64,000 nt of DNA from Ypsolopha sequella (GCA_934047225.1 CAKOHE010000091.1:481001-545000), one strand, 5' to 3'. Positions 45,711-57,228 are shown, counted from the first letter of the stretch. Notes: a model not told the origin generated them from the letters alone. Numbers and translations: made by a program.

Positions 45711-46370
45711 TTAAATGGTCTTTGCACGTAAATCGGTAATTACAAGCCTCACATTTATATGGCTTTTCACCAGTATGTGTTCTCATAATATGATTCTGTA
45801 AGCTAATCTTCCGTGCACTCCGGCAATCACAAGTATCACATTTATACGGCTTTTCACCAGTATGCGTTCTAATGTGTATCTTTAAATGGTCTTTGCACGT
45901 AAATCGGTAATTACAAGCTTCACATTTATATGGCTTTTCACCAGTATGTGATCTCATAATATGATTCTGTAAGCTAATCTTCCGTGCACTCCGGTAATCA
46001 CAAGTATCACATTTATACGGCTTTTCACCAGTATGCGTTCTAATGTGTATCTTTAAATGGTCTTTGCACGTAAATCGGTAATTACAAGCCTCACATTTAT
46101 ATGGCTTTTCACCAGTATGTGTTCTCATAATATGATTCTGTAAGCTAATCTTCCGTGCACTCCGGTAATCACAAGTATCACTTTTATACGGCTTTTCACC
46201 AGTATGCGTTCTAATGTGTATATTTAAATGGTCTTTGCACGTAAATCGGTAATTACAAGCCTCACATTTATATGGCTTTTCACTAGTATGTGTTCTCATG
46301 ATATGATTCTGTAAGCAAATCTTCCGTGCACTCCGGTAATCACAAGTATCACATTTATCCGCTCGAGAGC
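45711..46370 (-). pseudogene. Zinc-finger array, 5' end segment (about 7-8 fingers)
   Basis: Same alternating A/B fingers as the main array, cut off from it by the MITE. The array begins abruptly in a type B finger ([18 protein letters not shown]). The open frame continues upstream into about 20 Arg/Ser-rich codons (46360-46419) with no in-frame ATG. An ATG in another frame at 46411 hits a stop exactly at the boundary. So the true N-terminus is not visible here: an upstream exon is possible, or the array may have no start at all. Confidence 0.85.
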
Positions 46371-46419
46371 TTGAGGCGCGTGACCTTGACGACCCTCGCG
46401 TGCTTGGACATTTTCGCAA

Positions 46420-48131
46420 AATTGCAAGTTGTCGCGAGCTTCACTAAACAACCAATTTGAAGAGAAGTTTATATGAATGACTAATAATATGTTTTAATAT
46501 TTAAACAGAGTATGAAATCGGCTACTGCACTGTTGTATATAAGATGTTCTAGGATTAGTTTTAGTTATTGAAAAAGGAGAATTAAAACTATAACCTTGAT
46601 TTTAAAGCAATTGTTTACATAATTTTTTTTTAAATTTATATGATTGCAATGAGTCTTTAATACAGAAGCTAAAACTGTGCATCGTTACTATTATTTCTCA
46701 ATCAGTTCCAAAAATCATTAGATTTACTGCAACAAGAAAATACGGGTTTCATCGACGACCATTTAGGGTCAACGCACACTCCGCCTAGTCTTGCTTCAAA
46801 GAAAAGGATTACTATTTGTTATTTAATGTGATAGGATTACTGAAAATAAAACATGTGGTATATGAATGGTTTTATTATGTTTTAATATTACGTAAAAAAA
46901 AAATTAGGGCAGTTGACATGAAAAGTTGAATAAATAAAATAAACATGTTGTCATAAACTAGTGTATTTTTAAATTACTTGTAATAATACATGGTGGGCTT
47001 TTCTAAAATAAAAGTTTTTACCTATATTGGTACGGTTGGCATTAACATTTTATATCCATTTGTTGCACATATCTAAACAAATATCCAAAAACCCCAGCAG
47101 ATATGAGACATTTTTGGTTATAGTAGTTGGTAGTATTTTATTTTTTTTATCGAATTATGTACAGTTGAAAAAAAAATACATTTCAGCATATGATACAAAA
47201 ACGACCACTTTATTTAAAAAATTACAGTAAACAAAAGACATACAAATCCCAGTCAATACTGGTATTAGTATTTTGTAAGATTTTCAAGCTTTTATCGAAT
47301 TATGTACGGTTGACAAAATTAATTTATACATTTCGACAAATATTACCAAAACAACCAGTACATTTTAAATTAAACTCGAATTTTTTACGGTTGGCAATAA
47401 CATTTTATATGCATTTATTGCATTCGTCTAAAAAATTACATGAAAATCACAATAGATATTTTTACTGGTATCAGAGTTAGTAATATTTTCAAGTTTTTAT
47501 CGGATCATGTACCGTAGACAAAAAACATTTTAGATGCGTTAAAAACCATTAAATTGTGTCAGTGAAACAAACGTTAATAATCCTAGTGGATACTTTTTAT
47601 ACCGCTTCAATCACAGAGAAAGGAAACAAACACATTTCAAGTTTTCGATTGAATAGGCAATAACGGCACATGGACATTAAACAAGTAATGAACGATTAAA
47701 AATATATATATTCTATAATCAATCAAAGATGCGAGCAAAGAAGTATTCACTTGATACATATATACATAAATAAATACATCCAGCAGGTAGATGTGAAATG
47801 ACAACTAATCACAAGATAAACTGGACCACCTTAATTCGTACCATAGCTACTCAAAAAAATACGAATCCCAATATGCGTATGATGCGGTAAATAAACCCTT
47901 TGGAATGACATGCCAAAGTGGTCTCCTTTGACGTCACTGTAACTTGGTATTAATGATTACATACTCACATACATATATACTTACCTACATACATACTTCT
48001 GGTCGTAACAACGTCGACAAAAAACATCAACTAACCGTATTCTAAATGAATCAGGCCAGAAATAGTTATCAGTAATTTACATTATGGTATCAAACCCGTA
48101 ACTCGAAACAAGATTGAACCCATAATACAAA
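46420..48131. other. AT-rich DNA with a degenerate tandem repeat
   Basis: No gene recognised. Between about 47029 and 47520 the motifs TTATCGAATTATGTACRGTT (47147, 47291, near-copy at 47496) and TACGGTTGGCAWTAACATTT (47029, 47389) recur, indicating an old repeat of about 350-360 bp with internal sub-units. 47560-48131 shows nothing I can name. Confidence 0.5.
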
Positions 48132-49219
48132 TTACTGATTGAGCTTGGTGTGGTACTCCATGAAGCACGTTTCGATGCACAACGTTTTAAAGCGCACATT
48201 GCATTGGAATGCTGTCCGACGATCTTTGCCATTAGTTGTGCATAATATGCATCGCGGCTTGGTACCACGCTCGACGGGCACGGCAAAATGATTGCCGACC
48301 AAAACTTGGCGAACGGTGTGGCTACGTCCATGCAGCATATGGGCTCTGCCTATTACGCTTTCGATTTATAGTAAAAACTTTTCCAAAAGACCATTTACCA
48401 CTTCCTCCCGGAATTTCCGATGCAATATGTGTTTGCGCTTTGTGTCGCGGCGTACCTCCCAGAACATCACCATCGAATTTAAAATGCTGACGTTGAGCAT
48501 CCGGCGGAACAGATTCTTGTACCACACCCTATTTTTATCCCGTTCCATCGGAAAAGCGGCCAAGAGTTGTTCTTTCTTATCAATTCCACCTATGGTCGAG
48601 TTGTAGTCGAGAACGACTTGGGGCTTGTATTTTGTTACGCCGTACTTCAACTGCGCACCAGACATAACGGGGTGGTAGGTTGAAATCATGGCCACCAAGT
48701 TGGAGTCACGCCACAACAATATGGTCATAATCATGGCACTGGCTATAATGTACTTCTCCAATACGCATGTTAGCCTTCGTAATTCCTTTCAGTGGCCGTG
48801 GAACAAATTCGCGATTAATTCGCAGCGTTCCAAATACGTCCGTGGCATTTTGTTTAAGGCACCTCGCTGGTAATGGAGAATTATAAAAATTGTCTACAAA
48901 ACAATAACGTGTGCCCCTTGCCGAAAAGAGGCTGAGCAAGGTCATGTACGATTTTGGCTGTCAAACCCAAAGCCTCGTCGTCATGATTTTGGTCGTCACT
49001 TTTTCCGGTATAGATCTTAAAAGACCACAAATACCCCGTCCTACTTTCACACAGCTCATGGCTCTTGATGCCCTCTTCTGCAGCTTTAGCGGACATTTTT
49101 TGAGCGAAGCTCAATCGCCCCTTCCACTTCAGCAGAGACTCATCAAGAGCTATCTCTTGCTCCAGCATGTACAACGTTTGGAATTTCACCACGAGATGAT
49201 CCAGTTTGGGCTGAATCTT
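48132..49219 (-). pseudogene. piggyBac-like transposase, C-terminal two-thirds, frameshifted
   Basis: Successive minus-strand frames supply the catalytic core. LDHLVVKFQTLYMLEQEIALDES contains the first Asp (DESLLKWKGRL), CFVDNFYNSPLPA the second, and STIGGIDKKEQL the third. These match the DEQLL, CDN and GGVD motifs of piggyBac enzymes. 48132-48338 ends with the Cys-rich tail (CILC...CNV...C...CFMEYH). At least three frame changes separate these parts, so the gene is dead. It continues across the LINE insertion (49220-51856) into 51857-52552. Confidence 0.85.
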
Positions 49220-49605
49220 CATCATCATCATCATAAATTCTTTATTGCACAAAAATTACAAAATGGCGGACTTAATGCATAAAGCATTCTCTACCAGTCA
49301 ACCCAAAGATGGTACACGAAATATAAATAGTAGTTGGTAGGCGTGCAGGAGAAATTAAAAACTACAATGACAAAGTAACTTAACCTTACCTAAAAAAAAC
49401 TAAATATGATTTAATACTTATGATGTACTTATATATATAATTTTATTATGTATACAGATATATATCTTACTTATAGAATACATAAATAACAATGAATAAG
49501 AATAATGAATAAATACATAAAATTTGTGATAAATGGGTACATAAATAAATAAATATAATGACTGCGAAGAAAGAGACTGATCATACCTATGTTTGTTTAG
49601 AAGAA

Positions 49606-51153
49606 TTATCTGAGAGATAAATAGTGTCTGTACACAGAACACTTAAAGGAGTTACGAGAGGGGGCTTTTCTGATATATTCGGGAAGTTTGTTCCAGAGAT
49701 GCACAGCAACTACAACAAAAGAAGTGGATTGAAATCCAGAATTATGAAGGGGAGTTGAAAGGAGAAGATTATTTGAGGATCGAAGTATTCTATTATGATT
49801 GTCAGACATGAATTTTATCATTGACTTTAGGTATGTCGGTGCATTTGGATCATTAATTATACTATAAAGAAGACAAACAATTCTCAAGTTTCTACGATCA
49901 CGAATGGGAAGCCAGTTCAGTTTTGCACGAAAATCTGAAACGTGATCATATTTCCTCAAGCCAAATATGAAACGGATACAGGTGTTAAGTAAGCGTTCGA
50001 GTTTATTGAGATGCTTGGCATTAGCATCTAAATAACAAATATCAGCATAGTCAATAATAGGTATAAGAAGGGAGTTGGCGAGAGAAATTTTAGTTGAAGT
50101 GGGTAGTACGTTTTTCAGAGTTAAAAGGGAATGAAGGGAGGCGTAGAATTTTCGTGAAACTTTTTCAATTTGAGCATCCCAATTAAGATGCTGATCGATA
50201 ACTAAACCTAGGTCATTGACGGTAGAAGAATAGCTGATTTCGCAGCTGTTGTATTTTAACTGTGGTAGCGAGTTAAAGTCAATTTTTACAATTTGTTGTG
50301 AACTTCCAACGATGATAGCCTGACACTTGTTTGGGTTTACTGCTATACCGAATCGTTCTGACCAGCTTTGTAGGCTTTGTAGATCAACGTTAAGTTGGTC
50401 AATACAGTCCTGGAGGTCATCAACTTTTGCCTGCCTATAAAGCTGGAGATCGTCAGCATAGAGATGGTAAAAGCAATTCAGGTGTGGAGTAGCTAAATTA
50501 ATAAATATTGAAAATAACAGGGGGGAGAGAATGCTACCTTGAGGAACACCAGCATTCAAATCACACCAATCGGACAGGGTCCGATTAGCGCGAATGGCCT
50601 GCCGGCGTCCTCGAAGGTAGGAAGCAAACCAATTTAAAGCAGGGAGAGATATATTCAAACGATCAAGAGAAGCAAGTAGGAGATCGTGATCGACAGCATT
50701 GAAAGCGTTGCTAAAGTCTACTAAAACCAGTGAAGTGACCATTCCTTTCTCCATTCCTGATCTTATATCCTCAGTTACCTTAAGGAGCGCTGTAGTTGTA
50801 CTATGCCCAGTTCTAAAGCCAGACTGGAAAGGGTTTAAAAGATTACATGTCGATAGGTAATGTGTAAGCTGACGATGAACAAGGGACTCAATGACTTTGG
50901 ACAGAAACGGAAGTACAGAAATCGGACGATATTGGGTTGGAGATTGAGGATCAAGAACTTTTGCAAGTGGAATAATATGCGCCATGCGCCACATGTCGGG
51001 AAATATACCAGAAACAAGAGAGAAATTGACAATGTGAGTAATGGGTGGAATAAGGATATCGAGCAAATATGTAACCATGATGCGACCTATGTCATCGCCG
51101 CCGACGGCGTTCGATTTTAAAGATAGTATAATTTTTTGATCTCTTCCCTGCAA
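49606..51153 (-). pseudogene. LINE reverse transcriptase (CR1/Jockey type)
   Basis: In order: YRPISVLPFLSKVIESLVHR, GFRTGHSTTTALLK, VLVDFSNAFNAVDHD (catalytic Asp), AGVPQGSILSPLLFSIFIN, YHLYADDLQLY (YADD), VNPNKCQAIIVGS, then the C-terminal GLRKYDHVSDFRAKLNWLPI and WNKLP motifs to a stop at 49606. It copies RNA into DNA at the target site in living elements. The frame is intact for about 510 codons. Its beginning overlaps the upstream frame (51117-51701) by a single frameshift in an A6 run near 51135. It is close in motif content to the LINE at 28263-29605. Confidence 0.88.
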
Positions 51154-51856
51154 ACTGGTTCGAAGTTGAAAGGTTTTTTATTTAGGGCTGGTAAATTATG
51201 TAAAAAAAGCAAAGTTTCTGATTTGTAAGTTGAAGAAAGAGGGGTAACAGTTGCAAAATGTTTGTTGAGGAAATTTAAGTCCAAGGAAATTTTCTCATCG
51301 TGGTTTGTACATTTCCCTACTCCTAGGGACTTAAGAAATTTCCAAGTACCTGATGGCGACGATAGTTCCAACTGTTCGGAGATATATCGACGTTTGGAAG
51401 TTTTACAAAGTTGGTTGCACCGATTTCTTGCAACTTTATAAGCAGACCAATTTTCAGCTGATCGATTGCTTTTGTATCTCCGAAAAGTACGATCCCTCAA
51501 TGCCATGGCTTTGCGGATATGGTCGTTGATCCACGGTGTGGGCCGATGTTTCATTGTGACAGGACGGAGAGGAGCGTGTTTATTGAACAACTTCAAAATG
51601 TTATTGCAGAGATATGAAACCTTGTCATCTACGTTATCCATATCCTGCATGTCACTCCACAATATAGCCGCCGCATCAGATCGCAGTTTATCCAAATCCA
51701 TCCGAGCAAAATTCCGTTGAAGACGAGTAACCGGTTTGATCTTAGGCCTACGTAATCGGTATGAGCAAAAAATTAAATCATGGTGTGAGAACGCAGGAGC
51801 AAGATATTGACCGTGATCAGCAATAAAACTTTCATCAGAGGTAAAAATGAGGTCAA
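51117..51856 (-). pseudogene. LINE ORF2, endonuclease end and linker before RT
   Basis: Encodes the last residues of an AP-type endonuclease (HHDLIFCSYRLR) and the linker to RT (NKHAPLRPVTMKHRPTPWIN, RDRTFRRYKSNRSAENWSAY, ARNRCNQLCKTSKRRYI), a familiar arrangement in Jockey/CR1 ORF2. The catalytic endonuclease residues lie beyond the truncation. It ends CREEIKKLYYL with a stop caused by the A-run frameshift; the next frame continues the same protein. Confidence 0.8.
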
Positions 51857-52552
51857 AATCTTGTGCAATTTTGCTTGCTCCGGGGTGGCTGAAGCTGGTA
51901 CTTCAGCGGAGACGAAATGCAAAAATTTCTTTATTAGAACGAATCTGTGGTACGACATCATTGTTCTGAATAAAGGCATTTCTGCATATCGGAACGAGTT
52001 ATAAAAGAACTCTTTCTCCACAGGCAAAGGGTAGCTTGCCTGCACCATAAGCACTGCAAAAAAGACAAGAATCTCTTCTCTTGTGACAGGACACCATTTC
52101 TTTAGCCGTGAATGATTTTTTAATTCGCCGGCATTCACTATAACCTGCTGCGCGTAAATATTAGTCTCGTTGGCTATCAGGTCGACAATATCCGCATCCC
52201 AAATCTTCAGGAAGGCATCGACGGGAGACGTTAGGTCCTCATAGGGGAAAGTCGGCCCTGGCACTCCCGTAAACTCTTCCCTTTGACCTCTGAATGCAGA
52301 CGCGTCTTTCTTCCAGTCAAATTGCAAATCATCGGGTGTTAGAAGCGCGCAAATTGCCGAATCATCCATGGCATTTACCTGTTGAATCCTCGCGATGACC
52401 CGTTGTGGTATCCCCTCGGGGATCTCCGCGTGGAAATCCTGCGCAAAGTTTCCGGGAGGCGCATCATCGTCCTCATCTTCACCGCTACCAGCACGGATAT
52501 TGGAAAATAAATCCACTTCGTCGCGTTCCAAATCCTCCATAAACTTTTCCAT
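51857..52552 (-). pseudogene. piggyBac-like transposase, N-terminal part
   Basis: Starts MEKFMEDLERDEVDLF with an acidic region (GSGEDEDDD), then FTGVPGPTFPYEDLTSPVDA, FLKIWDADIVDLIANETNIYA, RLKKWCPVTREEILVFFAVLM and FYNSFRYAEMPLFRTMMSYHRF. This is the usual dimerisation/DNA-binding half of piggyBac transposases ('P...F...D.. I...T N.YA', 'E...F.....M', 'M...RF'). The frame breaks at AKLHKI where the LINE entered. The start codon lies just inside an exon-like block whose acceptor (ACAG) is at about 52572. Confidence 0.85.
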
Positions 52553-52559
52553 TTCATTA

Positions 52560-54050
52560 AAGATTAGGGAACCTGTAATAAGGCAATTCAGATTTATTAA
52601 CGGTCATCTTATTTCTACACTTAACTAGTCCACAAAAATTATAGGAATTACAACTCACGCGACGAACTCGGCTCTGGGGTAACATCCATGTTGGCATGCG
52701 ATGATAGATGGGGCGAATAAGCTTGAGCTTCCCGGCTGGCGCCAACTGCAACAAAAACATTTCAGATAAATGATAAATATGGCTAAGTATGTTTAATACA
52801 CAAAGTGAAATGAAAAACTTACGACGTGAACGCGGGTCTACTTCTCCGAAGATCCCTGGGGGAAGGGACAACTAGTCGTCATCAGTCTCGTCTTCGTCAC
52901 TAGCGGGGACGAGAACGCGAGGCCGCGGCATTTCTGAAAAGTAAGGAAAAGGGTTAAAACATAATTATTTGTATAAAAAAAGTATATAGAGAGACAGCAA
53001 AGTTGAATAAAAAACTTACTGCCCCGACGGCACTGGTTGAGGTAACGCCACGTGCGTGATGAGGTGGGGCTGCGGTTTTTCTGAAAAGTAAGGTAAAGGA
53101 TTAAAACATAATTATTTGTATAAAAAAGTATAAAGTTTGAAAAGGAAACTAACGACTCTGAACCCCAGCTGGCGCTAGTTTTGGATTGGGCGACGAAGAC
53201 ACCACTTTATCCACGAAAGCGTCCTCCAGTTTGCGACGTTTCATCGTGGTGGCTGAAAATAAACAGAATAAAATACAAGACGTTGAAATGGAGACCAAAG
53301 CGTAGCGTAGGCTGACCTCGTGCCCACTGGATCGACGACCTGAAGGATGTTGGGGTTAGCGTATGGATGAGGATGACTTAGAACCGCCAAGAGTGGTGAA
53401 ATATCGGAGAGGCCTATTTCCAGCAGTAGACGAACACAGACTAATGGTTGGATTGATGGATTTACGTAGATAGAGATAAATCTATAATTATTTGTTTAAA
53501 ATGTAATAATATAAAAACTTACTCTGTTCTGCTGCTGTCTGCGTCCGCTTGCCTGTAACCTTTTCCGTGACGTGGTATGGCGAGAATCGAGGCACATCCA
53601 CGGGGGAGGCACCTTGGGAACTGAAAAAAAATTGAAAATACAAGTTTCTGTACTATGAAGAGAAGACTGAGAAACAATTTGATTTTTCATACCTCTCTAT
53701 ACTACTCGTCGGGGTTTGGCAGGTAGGGGTACACAGGCGCTGCAGCAGCAAGTTGGTCCTATGCATAAAATAGTATATAAACTTTTATCCCTTATTTAGT
53801 TATTTTACAAACTTTTAATCTTTAAAGTGAGAAACATTACTTACTCTGGTGTCAAGGGCAAAATCACCGGGCTATCTGGAGGAGCGTTCGTGAATCTGTG
53901 CACAAAACTATATTTATTTATTTTAAGAATATTAGCTTAATCACTTACAAACTATCAATGTTTAAAACGGAAATATTACTTACCACGGACGGCTTCGGGG
54001 CGTCGACGATGAGGCCGTCGGCGTACTGCGCTCATTCGGGGAATAACCCA
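52560..54050 (-). other. Exon-like blocks upstream of the piggyBac-like gene
   Basis: On the minus strand, blocks bounded by AG acceptors and GTAAGT/GTGAGT-type donors lie at about 53985-54045, 53846-53896, 53695-53756, 53526-53620, 53150-53254, 53022-53079, 52824-52860 and 52657-52745. Between several of them the reading phase is kept: TNAPPDSPVILPLTPE, then TPTCQTPTSSIE, then SQGASPVDVPRFSPYHVTEK, then MKRRKLEDAFVDKVVSSSPN. The encoded protein is Ser/Pro-rich and disordered, like the N-terminal tail of transposase-derived genes. Stops appear in the last blocks before the transposase ATG, so a complete mRNA is not proven. Two introns share near-identical starts (GTAAGG...TTAAAACATAATTATTTG). 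Confidence 0.4.
53292..53455 (+). pseudogene. RTE-type LINE ORF2 C-terminus fragment
   Basis: In an intron-like gap. GAGACCAAAGCGTAGCGTAG, then TGGATCGACGACCTGAAGG, GTATGGATGAGGATGAC and GAGGCCTATTTCCAGCAGTA reproduce the end of the very common insect LINE frame 'RRP..RW.DDL......WMR.A.DR..W...GEA.VQQWT'. Stops interrupt it. Confidence 0.65.
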
Positions 54051-54060
54051 AGCTAACAGT

Positions 54061-54778
54061 ATGACGCAGCCGCAGCCGTCATCTCACGGAACGTTTGTGA
54101 AATGTTCGGCGCGTTTTGCGGGAATCCAACCCCGCGATCCCGACGTACTGGAAGCCTTCATCGACGCAGTCGAAGTATATAAAGACTGTGCTAACGTCAC
54201 CGACGAACATGCTCTGCGCGGCCTGCCCATGCTCCTCACCGGCGAGGCAGCCGTGTGGTGGCAGGGCGTGAAATCGACAACGACGACTTGGCCGGTCGCG
54301 ATCCAGCGACTGCGCGCTATGTTCGGCGCCCCACGGCCTCCATACAAGATCTACAGGGATGTCTTCGCCGCTGAGCAGCAAGAAAACGAGCGTGCTGACG
54401 TGTTTGTCGCGCGCACACGCGCGGCGCTTTCCAAGCTCCCATACGAACTTGATGACCGCATTCAAGTGTTTTAAACGTGTTCGTAAACGTCTACAGCGAG
54501 AGGAGTGTGTGAGTATTAAGGGGCTTATGCGTAGGGTGCGCGAGATTGAGGAAAACATAGAAGAGTTGCAAGTAAGTAAACCTCTTATCAAAAAACACTC
54601 TTCTATTGGCAATAATGAAAGTTTATTTGTCACTGACAAGACATCTGTCACTGACAAGGCACCTGTCAAGACTCGTCAAGTGCGCCCCAGGTGTTCTTAT
54701 TGCCATAATATTGGTCATTCAATATCAGATTGTCGCTTTCAGACAAAGATAAGGGGAACCCTAGATCTGAACCCTTAA
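54061..54778 (+). pseudogene. Ty3/gypsy-type Gag, frameshifted
   Basis: Gag would form the particle that packages retrotransposon RNA. The first frame (54061-54474) contains FIDAVEVYKDCANVTDEHAL, LLTGEAAVWWQGV and the FAAEQQENERADVFVARTR stretch, the capsid pattern of Ty3/gypsy Gag ('L.G.A..W..'). After a frame change near 54440-54475 the second frame ends with a zinc knuckle, CSYCHNIGHSISDC (C-x2-C-x4-H-x4-C). No LTR is recognised upstream: 54060 abuts the exon-like blocks on the other strand. Confidence 0.8.
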
Positions 54779-56235
54779 GCACTAACACTAATGAAAACGC
54801 GAAAAATGATTCTAACACCTTACGTTGCTATGGATGTGGCCAGTTAGGGGTAGTTAGATCTAGATGTAGTGTTTGTAAAAGTGCCAGTACTAGTAAATTA
54901 GATAATAAACATGTTGAATTCCACAGCATTTCAGGAGAAGTCAACGTTCCTCCTGCTCCGGCACGCCCTGTAGTACGCGTGAGCATCGCTGACCGCATTG
55001 GCGTCGCCGTGCTTGACACCGGAGCAACTCACTGCATCGCTAGCCCTGCGCTGTATCACATCATGCTGGATGCCGGCGTGCAGTTCTCCGAGTCACAGCG
55101 TTTAGTTGTACTCGCCGATGGGACAAGTCGAGTGAGTAACGTTTTCACTTGTGACACTGAACTTCAATTGGAAGGCCGCGACTTACCTGTTACCTTTATG
55201 GTACTACCCGACGCTGCCGATGCTAGGACATTACTCGGCCTGGATTTTATTACTCGGGCAGGCATAGTTGTCGACGCACCTCAGGAAGTTTGGTACTTTG
55301 TTGACTCCCCGAGTACCAAATATGAATTTGTCACTTACCAATTACCGTCGAAAGATGATGAACTCCTCTCCTTGAATAATGATCAGCCTGTTTGTCTTAG
55401 AGATGACGAAGGTACTAAGCTCACCAGTGACCAGAGGTCTCAGTTGAATCAGCTGTTATCCAAGTACACCGATGTGTTTGCCATGGATGGTCCACCTACC
55501 GAGTATGCTGTGCACTGCATTAGGGTAAAAGAAAACCAGCAGCCTATTGCATCACCGCCTTATAGAATGTCTACAGGTAAGAAAGATATACTAGAAAAAG
55601 AATTACAAAAGTTACTCGAGGCGGATATTATTTAGGAGTGTGAATCTCCATGGGCTGCTAATGTAGTTTTAGTAGGAAAGAAAGATGGAGGAGTCCGCTT
55701 ATGTATAGACTACAGGAAACTCAATTCGGTCACAGAGCCTGACCGCTATCCACTTCCTCGGATGGAAGACATCCTTCATGAGGCAAAGTCAAGCAATTAC
55801 ATGTCAACCCTTGACCTTCACTCTGGTTACTTCCAGACGTTGGTCCGTCCTGAAGACCGGGACAAGACTGCCTTCATAACCCCGCTAGGAACGTTCAGAT
55901 TTAAGCGAATGCCCATGGGACTAAGAAATTCTGGCGCTACTTTTCAAAGGTTGATGGACCGTTTCAGGTCTAACCTAAAGGACATCCATATTTGGACAAA
56001 TCTTGATGACCTGTGCCTACTTTCAGACTCCTACGAGAAGCACCTGGAAGACCTGGAGGCCGTCTTCAAACGCCTGCGGATGTTTAAGCTGCGCGCTCAT
56101 CGCCAGAAGAGTTTCTTTGCTAGAGACTCCATAAGGTTTTTGGGGCATGTGATAGTGCCGGGTGGTTTATCTACTGACGACCAGAAGGTGACCGCCATCG
56201 CAGCCATGACCCCACCACAAAACCTTAAGCATCTG
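54730..56235 (+). pseudogene. Ty3/gypsy-type Pol: protease and reverse transcriptase, broken
   Basis: Overlaps gag by about 49 bp. A second knuckle-like CYGCGQLGVVRSRC is followed by an aspartic protease (VAVLDTGATHCIAS; RTLLGLDFITRAGI). RT begins near 55495 (YRMSTGKKDILEKELQKLLE). A stop (TAG, 55633) interrupts it just before ECESPWAANVVLVGKKDGGV. RT then continues with LCIDYRKLNSVTEPDRYPLP, TLDLHSGYFQ, FKRMPMGLRNSGATFQRLMD, and TNLDDLCLLS in place of the usual YLDD box. It ends at NLKHLKS, where telomeric LINE sequence takes over, so RNase H, integrase and the 3' LTR are missing. Confidence 0.85.
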
Positions 56236-56522
56236 AAAAGCTCCGGGAGGATGGCAGCACGATGTGGTCTCGTGCTGCCTTGGCACCGAGAGGGTGCAAG
56301 GGGAAGCAATACTCAGCTTCCCCAGGGAGGGCCGCAGACGCGGCGTTGCGCCAGAGGGGCACCGGTGCGTTCCACAGGAGATCCTGGAGCCCCTTGATTG
56401 GCGTGGAGGAAGGCCACCATGGGGTTTTAGCCGGTAAGAGTCCGGCATAACCTCTCCCGCTCCCCCAAGCCGGAAGGTATCCATCAAGGATTTCCCCATG
56501 TAAAAAAAAAAAAAAAAAAAAA
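56236..56522 (+). mobile_element. Telomeric LINE (poly(A)-GGTTA family), 3' end, copy 1
   Basis: From AGCTCCGGGAGGATGGCAGC to CCATCAAGGATTTCCCCATG, then an A-run of about 20 directly followed by GGTTAGGTTA. The same 3' end recurs at 57698-58219 and 58932-60065. Poly(A) abutting TTAGG repeats is the signature of R1-clade telomeric LINEs (SART/TRAS type). Here the sequence is fused to gypsy pol at a shared AAAAG. Confidence 0.8.
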
Positions 56523-56532
56523 GGTTAGGTTA
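56523..56532 (+). repeat. Telomere-type repeat GGTTA x2
   Basis: Two GGTTA units between the LINE poly(A) tail and the Harbinger-like element. Confidence 0.85.
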
Positions 56533-57228
56533 GCGCCAGACATGTGTCCACTTATTTGAACACTCGAGTGGACACACTGTGTGGCACGAGACTTTGTCTA
56601 TGTGTTCCAGAGTTTGTACAAAGATTTGCACTTTGCCGAGCGGTATCAGTTTTTTAGCGCACATCAAAGGAATGTGTTCAAATAAGTGCGTAGCCTGCCA
56701 CACTATTTGCAAAGACCAGTTGCGCGAGCGCCATTTTACGGAACGGTTGGGTAAGACACTACGTGCTTGATTCTGGATTCTCTGAAACAAGTAAAAATAA
56801 TTCCATCAAGAATATTCCGTCAAGTCTCGCTCTCGATATGTACCTAGAGCCACGACTAGGGCATGCACCCGGGTATATAAAATTACTTTATTCAAATAAT
56901 ACACATATGCAAAGTAAATGTATTGAAATAACAATTAAAATTCATCAAATATATAAACATACCTTGTTCTATTACGATACATTTCACACATCCATTCACG
57001 CCTTCTTCTCGGACGTTTCGATATATTTTGTTGTACATGTAAAAAATAATTACATGCACATAAATAATATAAGCTCACTGCGTCCACGAAATCGTCGTCC
57101 ATCTCCTTTGTTGCATACTGTGGAGAAAAGAGTTTGCGAAGCATGTGTGGCAGGTGCGCCAAATGTGTGTACAAAGTCGTCAAAGAAGTGTGCAAATAAG
57201 TGGACACATGTCTAGCGCCGGCATATAG
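56533..57228. mobile_element. Harbinger-like non-autonomous element in telomeric repeats, copy 1
   Basis: Left end GCGCCAGACATGTGTCCACT; right end ...AGTGGACACATGTCTAGCGC CGGCATATAG, an inverted repeat of about 25 bp. Both ends adjoin TTA of a telomeric GGTTAGG tract, fitting the TTA target of PIF/Harbinger elements. A minus-strand frame (56935-57207) carries MDDDFVDAVSLYYL and RPRRRREWMCEMYRNR. This resembles the start of Harbinger transposases ('RR.WV.P.N..R'), but the nuclease core is missing. The plus-strand frame over the same DNA is probably a shadow. Confidence 0.55.

Larger units (their letters stand above)
49220..51856 (-). mobile_element. 5'-truncated CR1/Jockey-type LINE inserted in the piggyBac gene
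   Basis: 2.6 kb flanked by the 6-bp direct repeat AATCTT (49214-49219 and 51857-51862). The element starts within the endonuclease C-terminus (FTSDESFIADHGQ, SHHDLIFCSYRLRRPKIKP) and ends in a 3' UTR with AATAAA and a short (ATG)n tail at 49220-49236, as usual for this LINE group. Confidence 0.9.

Noticed and set aside
54079..54669. 196-codon minus-strand ORF across gypsy gag
   Set aside because: Antisense to a frame with clear Gag and zinc-knuckle features; no own domain.
56167..56499. ORFs on both strands in the telomeric LINE 3' end (also at 57886-58205 and 59755-60046)
   Set aside because: They recur only because the 3' UTR is repeated; the region is directly upstream of poly(A) and GC-rich, which favours chance open frames.
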